64,000 nucleotides of DNA, taken from positions 558,001 through 622,000 of the forward strand of contig NZ_FXUE01000001.1 of assembly GCF_900182935.1 (NCBI RefSeq). Direction: 5' to 3'. Position 1 is the first letter of the stretch, and each line of letters opens with the position of its first letter. Under the pieces are notes generated by a model. It was not told where the DNA came from. It worked only from the letters and a program-made list of their open reading frames with translations, and did no database searches. This DNA is from Fibrobacter sp. UWB10 (lineage in GTDB: Bacteria > Fibrobacterota > Fibrobacteria > Fibrobacterales > Fibrobacteraceae). Both the position numbers and the translations under genes were made by a program. This document shows positions 32,843 through 42,035 of the stretch, piece by piece.

Positions 32843-33871
32843 CTAAACCTCCAAGCAAGTATTCAATGCCTTTCGGAACATTTCCCCATGTCTAATCTGA
32901 TTAGAGATCTTTTTCACATTACGCAAGATTATTTCATTTTCATCGGGGGAAATCCTTGACAATTTCTCCGGAATTTCCGCAAGAGATTTTACAAGCACTC
33001 CCAAATGATTTTTCGCAACAAATTCAGCCATAGCACTTTTTTCCCAGACAATCACTTTAAAACCACACGCTAAATACAGAGACAATTTATGCGGTGCAAT
33101 CAACGTCAGGTATTCTCCAAAATTTCCAACACAATCAAAAGCGCTATCACCATCCCATAACAATCCCCATTCGCCTTCAATAGAAGACACATCACTGGGC
33201 AAGAACTTACCCCGATATCGAACACACTCGTCTAAATCTACTTTAGGACATGTTCCTCCATATAAATTTATAAGCATCTTACCGAAATCTATTTTTTTCA
33301 AATCCTTCAAAAACACACTTTTTTCAAGCGCTCCAGCAAATATAATCGTCCCTCTCTGCTCAATGGCCTTGTTAGAATCATCTAAAAGATAATCAAAAAG
33401 TTCTAGCACCACAATATGCGTACGAACGCCATCCAAGACAAGCCTTTTTTTCATATTTTGGGAATGAACGATAACATGTTTGTGCTGATTTAAAATATTT
33501 ATTTCCAGTTGACGGAAATGTTCAAAATGAGGGAATCTATACGATTGCAAATCATGGACTATTGTAATCGCATTATACTTCGCTAAACTCCTATAGCAAT
33601 ATTTAAAAATTCCCAAATTAATTAAAGGATATTGAATAAAGACGTTACTTCCCTTTGGAATCTTACGCAGCGCAAGGAAGAACATAAATAAAAATTCTAT
33701 AGATCCCAAAATCTTATTAAGAAAATGCCTTGTAATCAAGACATCTTTTACTTTAAAATGCCTTTGCAAAATATCCGACACGTCCTGCGTTGCTTTTGAT
33801 GACGCAACATACTTTCCCGTTCCATTTAACATTTTGGGGTAAGCAAATCGAATATAATAAAGTTTTTTCAT
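32843..33871 (-). CDS. Probable galactofuranosyltransferase (WbbI/GlfT1-like)
   Basis: The 342-residue protein carries the pattern seen in beta-1,6-galactofuranosyltransferases of the WbbI group: GEWGLLWDGDSAFDC, then FGEYLTLIAPHKLSLYLACG, then VIVWEKSAMAEFVAKN. Such enzymes use UDP-galactofuranose, which fits the glf gene in the same locus. The N-terminal half contains FIQYPL and a GT-B-like acceptor domain. The galactofuranose assignment rests on motif resemblance plus context and should be treated as likely, not proven. The gene is AT-rich. Confidence 0.72.
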   Translation of the reverse strand: MKKLYYIRFAYPKMLNGTGKYVASSKATQDVSDILQRHFKVKDVLITRHFLNKILGSIEFLFMFFLALRKIPKGSNVFIQYPLINLGIFKYCYRSLAKYNAITIVHDLQSYRFPHFEHFRQLEINILNQHKHVIVHSQNMKKRLVLDGVRTHIVVLELFDYLLDDSNKAIEQRGTIIFAGALEKSVFLKDLKKIDFGKMLINLYGGTCPKVDLDECVRYRGKFLPSDVSSIEGEWGLLWDGDSAFDCVGNFGEYLTLIAPHKLSLYLACGFKVIVWEKSAMAEFVAKNHLGVLVKSLAEIPEKLSRISPDENEIILRNVKKISNQIRHGEMFRKALNTCLEV

Positions 33872-33879
33872 AAGTCACT

Positions 33880-35034
33880 CTATCTCATTTTCAAAAACTT
33901 AATCATTGAATTAGGCGTTATTTGATCATTCCAAACAAAATACATACACTGATCTATCTCAAACGGCCAACAAAAGCCCAATGCCTTCCGCGCAAAATAA
34001 ATTCCACATATTACCAAGAATATAACATTTTTCACATTTTTCTTTTTTCGCAATTGTTCAAAAGTCAATGCACAAAAATATCCATAAAAAGGCTCAAAGA
34101 AATAACTAAACCGAATAAACAATTCCAGTCCACTTGACATAGACTTAACAAACAAGCCCACAACGAATAAATTGTAGAGAGGAGCAACGTCCATTTTTTT
34201 TCGAGCCTCTCCATCGCCACATTTTGCAAATATAAATAACGGAATTGTCATTACAATCGCAACAATAGGTAATCGCCTTTCTATGGAAGACGCTTGAGAA
34301 GCACCAGTTAGCCACCCCTTCGCATCTGCAGTATATCCAGAAAAACGCGCGGAAAGCAAAACCAAATAATCAAAAATTCCCGCGAGATTGCCCAAAATTT
34401 GCGGATCAAAAGCAATCATCAACAGCATATTTACAACAACAACAGCTTTAAACGACATTATTGGTTTACGAAGCTGTATTAAGAAATAAAGCAACAGCAA
34501 AAGAATCATTGCATAATGACAACCAACTGCGCAAACAAAAAAGATTAGCGCCATGAATTTTCTTCCATCAAGGACACATCTCACCGCAAAGAACAAAAAA
34601 GACAGGCCTGTATACCAACGGATCAAATTTTCCGCATTAACATAGGAAAAGAATATAAAAAAAGGTATCGCAATCGGAAGATATTTTTTATAAGGTCTAA
34701 ACAGATAAAAAGTTGAAACTATAAAGAGGAATGATGAAAAAGATATAACAGACCAATACGGAAGACCCGATTTTGCAAAAATACTCCATATCAAAGTAAA
34801 CAGAGGCTCAAAATCGTCCTGCATTCCATATTTAAAATCGTTGAATGTATAAAAGTATAAGTTCCAGTCAGTTTCACGCCCCCAACGTAAACCTTCTACA
34901 ATGGTAAATATTATTATCGGGAAAAAGGCTAACTTCCAATAATGAGCATCCTTCATTTTTGATTGTAAATAACAAAACAAAAATAAAGACAATGCACACA
35001 AAAAATGCAGGGAAACATATACAGCAGCAATCAT
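33880..35034 (-). CDS. EpsG/Wzy-like polysaccharide polymerase
   Basis: A 384-residue membrane protein with roughly ten to eleven helices and the EpsG-family pattern: IVEGLRWGRETDWNLYFYTF early in the protein, then FEPLF and LIRWYTGLSFLFFA. EpsG/Wzy proteins link repeat units on the periplasmic side. It overlaps the upstream GT2 gene by four bases. AT content is high (sampled line 34441 is about 32% GC), consistent with a horizontally exchanged glycan locus. Confidence 0.82.
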   Translation of the reverse strand: MIAAVYVSLHFLCALSLFLFCYLQSKMKDAHYWKLAFFPIIIFTIVEGLRWGRETDWNLYFYTFNDFKYGMQDDFEPLFTLIWSIFAKSGLPYWSVISFSSFLFIVSTFYLFRPYKKYLPIAIPFFIFFSYVNAENLIRWYTGLSFLFFAVRCVLDGRKFMALIFFVCAVGCHYAMILLLLLYFLIQLRKPIMSFKAVVVVNMLLMIAFDPQILGNLAGIFDYLVLLSARFSGYTADAKGWLTGASQASSIERRLPIVAIVMTIPLFIFAKCGDGEARKKMDVAPLYNLFVVGLFVKSMSSGLELFIRFSYFFEPFYGYFCALTFEQLRKKKNVKNVIFLVICGIYFARKALGFCWPFEIDQCMYFVWNDQITPNSMIKFLKMR

Positions 35035-35924
35035 ACACTAGCCCAAATTCGAACTAATTTATTTTTTATTTTAAACGGGAAAGAAATGCACAAATACAAA
35101 AGCATATTTTGCAAAGCAAGACGTTGCAAACCAGCATTTTTACATCTTGCAACAGCATCTCTCCAGACAATAGTTCTCGCCTCTAGACGACCAATAAAGC
35201 CCAACTTGCGATACAATACAGCGTGTTTACAATAAATATAATTGACAGATTCCATCCAAGAATAAAACTTATTCGTCAATCGATTTGCGTCATTTAAGTC
35301 CACACGGTAAATAGACAAAGCCTCATTTACAAAGAAAAAAGGTGTTTTTTGAGCCAAACGAATCAAAAGTTCGTATTCTTGCCAAAATTTTAATTTTTCA
35401 TCAAAGCCATCGCACAGAACAAGCAGTTTTTTTTCAACAAGAATATTTGAAGTAACCGTACAGATTTCCTTCAAAATTTTTTTCGACATATCGCCTTGCA
35501 ATTCAACATGAGGCAATTCATCGCTAAAAGAAACCCCTTTTTCCGTGATTCTTTCATAACGACGACCACAATAAACCAGTCCATTGTGCTTTTTCTGGAT
35601 CAGACAAACTTGTTTTTCAATCTTTTCTGGCAACCAATAATCATCATCGTCCAAAAAAGCAATATATTCCCCTACCGCTTTTTTTACGCCTTGGTTTCTT
35701 GCATAATTTCCACCTCGGCTTTCATCAGCAGGAATTCGAACATACACAACATTACCTAAAGAGTTGCAATAATCCTCAGTTTCATCAGTTGATGCATCGT
35801 CAACCACAATGCATTCTATATTCTTGTATGTTTGCAATAACACGCTTTCAACAGCTCTTTTTAAAAGAGCACACCGATTCTTAGTCGTAATAATCGCGCT
35901 TACTTTAGGATTGTTGCCGAGCAT
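35031..35924 (-). CDS. Family 2 glycosyltransferase
   Basis: A 297-residue GT-A enzyme: VSAIITTKNRCALLKRAVES at the start, CIVVDDASTDET for nucleotide binding, and the metal-binding FLDDDDYW. A FWQEYELLIRLA segment follows, as in many O-antigen transferases. The C-terminal part is basic and amphipathic, probably membrane-associated. Donor and acceptor are unknown. It is in the ten-gene minus-strand run from 40187 to 30317. Confidence 0.9.
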   Translation of the reverse strand: MLGNNPKVSAIITTKNRCALLKRAVESVLLQTYKNIECIVVDDASTDETEDYCNSLGNVVYVRIPADESRGGNYARNQGVKKAVGEYIAFLDDDDYWLPEKIEKQVCLIQKKHNGLVYCGRRYERITEKGVSFSDELPHVELQGDMSKKILKEICTVTSNILVEKKLLVLCDGFDEKLKFWQEYELLIRLAQKTPFFFVNEALSIYRVDLNDANRLTNKFYSWMESVNYIYCKHAVLYRKLGFIGRLEARTIVWRDAVARCKNAGLQRLALQNMLLYLCISFPFKIKNKLVRIWASV

Positions 35925-35930
35925 GTTGTT

Positions 35931-36911
35931 CTATCTTTTTGACCTATTTCCAATAAACATAGCAGCATGCTTTTGGAGAAATATCGTTGGGTAATATAGC
36001 AAAAATAAAATCACAGCCGCTTTTACAAAAGCAAAGAGAACATTATTAAAGTCGTCAGCAAACGCCGACGAAAAACGACGAGCAACCGCATTTACATAAA
36101 AAAATACACTTCCATGCAGCCCCATGATGACGATTGACCCCGAAGAAAAGATATCAACAAATCTATTTGAAAATTTATCAACAAGCCTGCATAAAGAGCA
36201 AACCATCATTATACCCGCAAAACCTTCTACATAATACAACGCAGGAACTTCGCCAAACTGTAAAGAATGAATAGAAACAGGCCCCATTATTATGTTTAAC
36301 GCAAAAACAACCATTAGAGAAACACAGCCCATAAAAAAATTAATTACGTTCTTTTTGCTAAACAGAACAAACCTTTTAAAGACATTCCCAACATAGAAAA
36401 AAGGATACGCCATAAAACAAGCCCCCAATCCCCAATACAACGGGGAAGGCAGGCAGTAAGCAACAACAACAGTCATTATAAGAATAACATACTGCAGCCA
36501 CATTTTTCCTGACAAAGATACAAAGGCTATCAACCGAACAAAGAAAAGACTGAGCAAAAACCACGATGCCCCTGAATACGAATGTCCACCACCAAACAAA
36601 AAATCTTCAACGGCTTTTTTATGGAACTGAACATCTGATATCAAAAGAAAGTCCATTAAGCAACACAATACATTAAAAAAAATGTATGGGACAACCAATG
36701 ATTTTACATTTTTTTTCAAAAAGCAAAAAAAAGAATCTCTTTTTTTAAATAAATATCCAGACAAAAAGAAGAACAATGGCATATGGAAAGCATAAACAAA
36801 ATTTTTTACATCACATCCATAGCCCTCTGTTGGATAAAAGGCATGGCCAAATACAACTAAATATATTCCAATAGACTTAGCCCAATCAACCCAATTTTCT
36901 CTTATAGTCAT
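35931..36911 (-). CDS. Acyltransferase family 3 membrane protein
   Basis: A 326-residue protein with about ten membrane helices and the Acyl_transf_3 pattern: WVDWAKSIGIYLVVFGHAF with the catalytic-type His, then FHMPLFFFLSGYLF. Such proteins O-acetylate or otherwise acylate surface sugars. It is inside the glycan operon, six bases from the GT2 gene and nine from the WecF-like gene, so a role in modifying the repeat unit is likely. The C-terminus is short and basic. Confidence 0.85.
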   Translation of the reverse strand: MTIRENWVDWAKSIGIYLVVFGHAFYPTEGYGCDVKNFVYAFHMPLFFFLSGYLFKKRDSFFCFLKKNVKSLVVPYIFFNVLCCLMDFLLISDVQFHKKAVEDFLFGGGHSYSGASWFLLSLFFVRLIAFVSLSGKMWLQYVILIMTVVVAYCLPSPLYWGLGACFMAYPFFYVGNVFKRFVLFSKKNVINFFMGCVSLMVVFALNIIMGPVSIHSLQFGEVPALYYVEGFAGIMMVCSLCRLVDKFSNRFVDIFSSGSIVIMGLHGSVFFYVNAVARRFSSAFADDFNNVLFAFVKAAVILFLLYYPTIFLQKHAAMFIGNRSKR

Positions 36912-36920
36912 ACGCGATTC

Positions 36921-38066
36921 TTACGAACAGTCAAATGATGCAAAAAAATTTAACATTCCCTCGTCATACCTATCTAAATTGACCTCATCCACATATGCAT
37001 CATAATTTTTCTTTTGATCATCGATTGACAAATGCGGCTTCCCAGTAAAATCACACAAATCATTTTCTATTGAAAAGAATTTATAGCCAAGTCCACTAAA
37101 AAAAGAATAATTTATTGAATCATTATAAAGATAAACATCAAAACCACTTTTCAAAGCATAACCAATATTACCTGCAGACTGCTGCCTCATATGTCCAAAA
37201 ACAGCTGCACAACAGGTATTTACTAAATTAAAATATTGTTCTCTGCTCATAAAGTTTTCTAAAAATATGGTTTTCACATTTTTGAACTTTAAAACATATT
37301 GTTTCAAGGCCGCTTTATACCTTTCATTTCCACCATAGCTAATCGGAATCAACACTTCAACAATTCGACCAATTTTTTCTATTCTTTCAAGAATATCTAT
37401 ATGATTATTTGTAGGATCTAGACTATTACCAACTAAAATTCTTGGAACAGATAAAGATTCCGGCGTTTTTTTGGGAATAAAGCTTTCAGGCATACTCAAC
37501 GGCATGTACTTAAGCGGAAAATACCTTTTCCCAGGCAAGTTCATCATACTAAACTCAACCGAGAAAACCGTTGAAACCGCAGAAACTTTTTCAAATAGCT
37601 TTCGGTACAGATAATTGTGTACAAAATAAACACCCATAAACAATTTTAAGTATTCCCAAACACTCTCAGAAAATTTTTTTTGAGAATCCAACACCCTCCT
37701 TGTAAGCGGTTTATATAAATCTAACGGCAACATCTTTTTTATTTTGCTATGTACGTCAGAATATATATCCCATCCCCAACAACAAATAAAAACAGTACGT
37801 TGTAATTTAAGCAGATATCGAATATCTATAAATATACTATGTAAAATTACAACACAATCCCTCGAGCTTTGATTTACCTTATCAATCAATTCTTTTTCCG
37901 ATTGGAAAAAAAACACATTTGCATTACGAGTTTTGATGTATTTAATTTCTGGAGTTCTTTGAATGACAAAAAAAGTGGATTCTATCATCCTGTATCTAGC
38001 AAATTGAGCAATTACGCCATCAATAAATTTTTCATCACTACATATGTGGATCGTTTTTTTTATCAT
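36921..38066 (-). CDS. WecF-like (GT56) 4-amino-deoxysugar transferase
   Basis: This 381-residue protein has the key segments of TDP-Fuc4NAc:lipid II transferase WecF: VGNSLDPTNNHIDILERI, VLIPISYGGNERYKAAL, and FGHMRQQSAGNIGYALKSG. WecF adds 4-acetamido-4,6-dideoxygalactose in enterobacterial common antigen. Here the sugar could be the 4-amino-4,6-dideoxyhexose made by the aminotransferase at 29098..30210, which fits the locus. The N-terminal ~150 residues are diverged. Exact sugar is inferred only. Confidence 0.75.
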   Translation of the reverse strand: MIKKTIHICSDEKFIDGVIAQFARYRMIESTFFVIQRTPEIKYIKTRNANVFFFQSEKELIDKVNQSSRDCVVILHSIFIDIRYLLKLQRTVFICCWGWDIYSDVHSKIKKMLPLDLYKPLTRRVLDSQKKFSESVWEYLKLFMGVYFVHNYLYRKLFEKVSAVSTVFSVEFSMMNLPGKRYFPLKYMPLSMPESFIPKKTPESLSVPRILVGNSLDPTNNHIDILERIEKIGRIVEVLIPISYGGNERYKAALKQYVLKFKNVKTIFLENFMSREQYFNLVNTCCAAVFGHMRQQSAGNIGYALKSGFDVYLYNDSINYSFFSGLGYKFFSIENDLCDFTGKPHLSIDDQKKNYDAYVDEVNLDRYDEGMLNFFASFDCS

Positions 38067-38087
38067 ATTTCAGTTCTCTACAAGCAA

Positions 38088-39221
38088 TCAATTCACAATA
38101 ACATTAATCAATTCCGTAAATTTTCTAGTAGTCCCAGCCAAATCAAATTTATTACGAACAATATTTGCTGCAGTTTCAGAAAGATTTATGACAAAAGAAG
38201 CATCTTCATACATATGAACAACAGCTTTTTCAATCGCATCCACATCATCAATACCAACAACACATCCATTCACACCATCTTCAATCATGTCGTCAACAGC
38301 ATCAATCTTGGTGCAAACAACAGGCTTTTTTGCAGCAAAATACTCCGGAACAACAAGTGGCAAACCTTCCCAACGAGAACAAAGGACGGCCACGTCGAAT
38401 AGAGCCAAATATTCGATGGCATGTTTTGTCCAGCCCGTTATCAAGAACGAGTCATTCAAGCCCAAATCATCAATCATTTTTTTTATTTGATCTTGATCGG
38501 GACCATCACCGACAATTATAAAGAACGATTCGGGAATAGCATCTTTTATCTTTCGAGCAGCCTTTACAAAAACATCAGGAGCCTTTTGCTCTGATATTCG
38601 TCCCACCATGCCAACAACATAGGCTTTTTCAGGGATATTCAAAGAGTCCCGAGTCAATTTAGAAGCAGCAATTTTTTTCTCAATTTCTTCAATATCCACA
38701 CCGTTCAAAATCACTTGCAATTTATTTGTTTTGCATATATGATTTTGCAACGCAGACTCTTTCTCGTAATTGGAGACACAAATAATTGTATCAGTAAAAA
38801 AAGCAAAGACTTTTTCTATCAAACGATAGAAAAGCTTTTTCTTATTGCTCATTCGCATATTGAACGCCCAGCTATGAGCATTATAAAGGACCTTGGTTCC
38901 GGAACCAATCGCAGCTAATCGTCCAACAGCACCAGCGATGCTGCTATTACAGTAAACAACATCCGGTTTATACTTCCTAATCAGTTTGCGAGTTTCCCAT
39001 GCCGGTTTCAATATTTTCAAAACACTTATGGACCGTTCCATGCCAACTTTTTCTATGGCACTAAAATACGGAGCAAATCGTTCTTTCTCATAAGCATTTG
39101 AGCAAACAAGAATACAATCAAACTTCGACTTATCAAGATGTTTGACAAGTTCTTCAATATATACCGGAACACCACCAGGATACGCCTGGGCAACAAACAT
39201 TATCTTGGTGCGTGTCGTCAC
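38088..39221 (-). CDS. Family 4 (GT-B) glycosyltransferase
   Basis: A 377-residue GT-B enzyme of the GT4 type: AQAYPGGVPVYIEELVKHLD at the N-terminus, VGMVGRISEQKAPDVFVKAA starting the donor domain, and the nucleotide-sugar site CSRWEGLPLVVPEYFAAKKP. It starts at a GTG that directly follows the epimerase stop, with GGAG nine bases upstream; an internal ATG seven codons later is an alternative. The pattern resembles EpsD/PssF-like transferases, but the sugar is unknown. Confidence 0.88.
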   Translation of the reverse strand: MTTRTKIMFVAQAYPGGVPVYIEELVKHLDKSKFDCILVCSNAYEKERFAPYFSAIEKVGMERSISVLKILKPAWETRKLIRKYKPDVVYCNSSIAGAVGRLAAIGSGTKVLYNAHSWAFNMRMSNKKKLFYRLIEKVFAFFTDTIICVSNYEKESALQNHICKTNKLQVILNGVDIEEIEKKIAASKLTRDSLNIPEKAYVVGMVGRISEQKAPDVFVKAARKIKDAIPESFFIIVGDGPDQDQIKKMIDDLGLNDSFLITGWTKHAIEYLALFDVAVLCSRWEGLPLVVPEYFAAKKPVVCTKIDAVDDMIEDGVNGCVVGIDDVDAIEKAVVHMYEDASFVINLSETAANIVRNKFDLAGTTRKFTELINVIVN

Positions 39222-40187
39222 CTACACCAACTCCTTTCCTTCGCAATCCTTATACCAATCCTTAAACGCCTCTTCAAGCGTGTAAGAAATCGGATAATTC
39301 CTTGCGAGTTTCTGGCCGTCAATATTCGTACTAACCATAAGTTTTTTCACACGAGCAGGGCAAATACCTAGTCCCAAGCCACCAAGTACACCACAAATGG
39401 TAGCAGCTGCCATCATGGGTTTCTTGGGTATATACGGAATATGACGGCTCATGCCAGTTGCTTTGAGCATGGTATTAGCAATTTGTTCAATGGTAAATGA
39501 GGGATAGTAGCAACAGTTATGCAACTGAATGCGATCTGCATTCCCATTTTCAGCCATAGCCAACATTGCACGAACAAGGTCCTTCACATAAATGCAAGCC
39601 TTGATTGTATCTTTGCGGCCGGCATAAGCAAACTTATGACTCCTTAAGCCTCTATAGAGACGGGTCATATTACCGTTTTCACCTGTACCGAACACAATTC
39701 CCGGACGGACGATAGAGAGTCTGCGGTCCTTACTTTCGGCAGCCCATTCACGGTGGATTTTTTCGGCCACCAATTTAGAGATGCCGTAAGGCGTGTTAGG
39801 GGTAGGCAGCGTTTCTTCGGTCTTTAACTCTTCAGCCGCTCCGTACGGAGCAATGCTGCTAGTAAAAACAATGTTTTCAATGTTGTGTTTGCGTGCGAAT
39901 TCGCAAACATTTTCTGCACCACGAATGTTCGTTTCAAAGTACGCATGATCAGGATGACCTGGCGTGCGATGGATTGCCGCGAAATTAAATATTAAGGTAC
40001 TTTTACCAAATTCACCCTGTAAACTGATCGGGTTGCGCACATCGACTCTTTGAGAAAGAGCGGATCCATCTGCCAAAAGGTCTGCAATAACAATTTTTGC
40101 ATCTGGGTATCTTGAACGAAGCAAATTCGCCGTATGCGAACCAATAAAACCGCAACCACCAAATATGATAAAAGTATCGAACTGCAT
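39222..40187 (-). CDS. NAD-dependent nucleotide-sugar epimerase/dehydratase
   Basis: A 321-residue extended short-chain dehydrogenase: FIIFGGCGFIGSHTANLL (Rossmann GxxGxxG), SSIAPYG, and the catalytic YGISK. It should epimerise, reduce or dehydrate a nucleotide sugar for the glycan. No similarity strong enough to name the product is visible. I chose ATG 40187; a TTG three codons upstream is too close to the GAGGAG site. It is the first gene of the ten-gene run that ends with wzx. The 196 bases upstream to the Wzi gene hold no strong terminator, so transcription from the Wzi gene may continue into the operon. Confidence 0.87.
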   Translation of the reverse strand: MQFDTFIIFGGCGFIGSHTANLLRSRYPDAKIVIADLLADGSALSQRVDVRNPISLQGEFGKSTLIFNFAAIHRTPGHPDHAYFETNIRGAENVCEFARKHNIENIVFTSSIAPYGAAEELKTEETLPTPNTPYGISKLVAEKIHREWAAESKDRRLSIVRPGIVFGTGENGNMTRLYRGLRSHKFAYAGRKDTIKACIYVKDLVRAMLAMAENGNADRIQLHNCCYYPSFTIEQIANTMLKATGMSRHIPYIPKKPMMAAATICGVLGGLGLGICPARVKKLMVSTNIDGQKLARNYPISYTLEEAFKDWYKDCEGKELV

Positions 40188-40383
40188 ATTATACAATTCT
40201 CCTCTCGCAGGGAACTCCGCACCGAGGTCCGTTCAACAAAATAACACTGTCACACAAGATCATCGCAAGTTTATAATAACTAAAAGAACATTCTCCACAT
40301 AATTTAATAAATACATAAAGAAAGAGACAAAAAACTTTCCTGTATAGAGCTATTTCCACTAAAGAGTATAGACGCCCTCTTTT

Positions 40384-41856
40384 TTACCACTTAAATCCAG
40401 CTCTAGAGTATATTTTCTTATCATCAACAAAGGTCCATTCTAACGCAAAATTGACAAATCGGCCCTCATAACCCAAAATTGGGGTTAGCGAATATTGCAT
40501 TTTGGCTCCATGGAGAAAACGTTTTTTCACATTCGCATGATTCGAAGGATTCGGATCATTCAAGGAACTTCCTGCATCATTTCCTTTCCAGAACCACTTC
40601 TGATGAAGTCCCGCAACCCATCGACTGTCAACACGTGAATAAGCAAGCCATTCAATAGTCTGACTATTCGGTCCTCCCTGATTTCCCAAGGGTACCTCCA
40701 GGTGCGCCAACTGAGCCGTATTGCTATTAAAATGCGTATATACATAAGGTTCAACTCGAGCATATTCGACTAGGGTTCCTAATTCAAGCTTATGAGACTT
40801 CCACTCAAAATCATGACCTATCTGGGCGCCCACCATCCAAGCCCATTTGGATTGAACATCCTCATTTTTTATGAGTTCCGCCGGGCTCTGAAAATCATCC
40901 ATAAAAAATTCTGTATAAATTCGAGCCATATTGAACAATCTGTAGTTCAAATCAAAAGACAGCGCCCCGTTATTGGAACTTTCAGTATAATTCCCTTTTT
41001 CCATGAATAGCGGAACAATCGGAACAAATAGCCACACATCGTTATCATCATAAACAACCTGAAGTTCACTCATTCCTATAATCAAATTACCGAAGTTCAG
41101 CTCATAACGATGTCCATAAAGATTGCGGGCTTCTTTATTTCCTTCATTAACATTCCCCTTATAAATACGCAAATCACCGTAAACGGAAACCACTGTGAGA
41201 GGCCCAACTTGTAAATCGACCGACATTGAATTGAATGGTAGCGAGAATTGGTTTAACGCCAAATTATTATAATAGCCTGGGCCCCAATGCATCACGTCAC
41301 GTCCGACATCGAACCGGGCAAAGCCCATATTCAAAGCCAAATGTCCTCGATAGCGAGCATAGCTCACATATTCCAACCCATCATTACTGTCTTCTTCTTG
41401 CAAGTCAATATATTCCCCATCATACGATTTGGGATTTTGAGAAGAATGACTTTCAGAATAAATTCGTGCGTCTAAAACAAACTCCAAGGAATCAATATAT
41501 CCTCTCAAAAAAAGGCCCCCATCGATTCCCGGCCAAATTGTATCGCCAAGGGCTTCCCCACCGCGATAATCGATTCCACCGACAAGACTTGCAGCAAGAA
41601 AAGTACGATCGGATTGATGCAGAAACAGGGCATCTTTTTCAGACGATTTCGCATTCTTACGCCAAGAAGAATCACGCTGCGGATAATGAAATTCCTGTCT
41701 TAACGAAGAAGTCGTTAACCGATGAAAGTCAAACAGCATTGGAGCCGTTTGAAGGAGTTTAAGATTGTACCGTTCTGGCGAAATAACTGGAGATGCAAAA
41801 GAAGACGCCGATATGCACAAAAAAAGGATTAATAAATATCTATAAATCATCGTCAT
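40384..41856 (-). CDS. Wzi-like capsule assembly outer-membrane protein
   Basis: The 490-residue protein has a signal peptide (cleavage near SSFA) and a large beta-barrel. The segment FDVGRDVMHWGPGYYNNLAL followed by NQFSLPFNSM matches the Wzi/capsule-assembly family, which anchors capsular polysaccharide at the outer surface. The C-terminus ends in aromatic and basic residues (SRAGFKW), usual for barrels. It lies at the head of the polysaccharide locus, which suggests that the glycan made here is surface-attached as capsule or slime. TTTG-N19-TAAATTGA upstream is a promoter candidate. Confidence 0.8.
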   Translation of the reverse strand: MTMIYRYLLILFLCISASSFASPVISPERYNLKLLQTAPMLFDFHRLTTSSLRQEFHYPQRDSSWRKNAKSSEKDALFLHQSDRTFLAASLVGGIDYRGGEALGDTIWPGIDGGLFLRGYIDSLEFVLDARIYSESHSSQNPKSYDGEYIDLQEEDSNDGLEYVSYARYRGHLALNMGFARFDVGRDVMHWGPGYYNNLALNQFSLPFNSMSVDLQVGPLTVVSVYGDLRIYKGNVNEGNKEARNLYGHRYELNFGNLIIGMSELQVVYDDNDVWLFVPIVPLFMEKGNYTESSNNGALSFDLNYRLFNMARIYTEFFMDDFQSPAELIKNEDVQSKWAWMVGAQIGHDFEWKSHKLELGTLVEYARVEPYVYTHFNSNTAQLAHLEVPLGNQGGPNSQTIEWLAYSRVDSRWVAGLHQKWFWKGNDAGSSLNDPNPSNHANVKKRFLHGAKMQYSLTPILGYEGRFVNFALEWTFVDDKKIYSRAGFKW

Positions 41857-41869
41857 CTCTATTTCTTAC

Positions 41870-41900
41870 TCAATTTAACAAAATACGTAATTACTACAAA
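41870..41900 (-). promoter_or_regulatory. Candidate promoter of the Wzi-like gene
   Basis: On the minus strand TTTG (41897-41900), 19 bases, TAAATTGA (41870-41877), 13 bases, ATG. It is the second place in the window where both FCB-type elements occur at the expected distance. Confidence 0.45.
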
Positions 41901-41982
41901 GGCAACACACTAAAAATACACCTTTTCAAGTAAATGTTTTGTTCACATTTCGTTCTGTACACAAAAAGTCCCAATTACGCAT

Positions 41983-42017
41983 AAAAAACACCCCGGCTCG
42001 CGAGAGTCGGGGTTGTT
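41983..42017 (-). terminator. Intrinsic terminator of the nfn operon
   Basis: CCCCGGCTC (41991-41999) pairs with GAGTCGGGG (42004-42012) over GCGA; on the minus strand six T follow after TG. It closes the nfnA-nfnB transcript 24 bases past the stop codon. Confidence 0.85.
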
Positions 42018-42035
42018 TTCAGCCGAAGTAATTAA

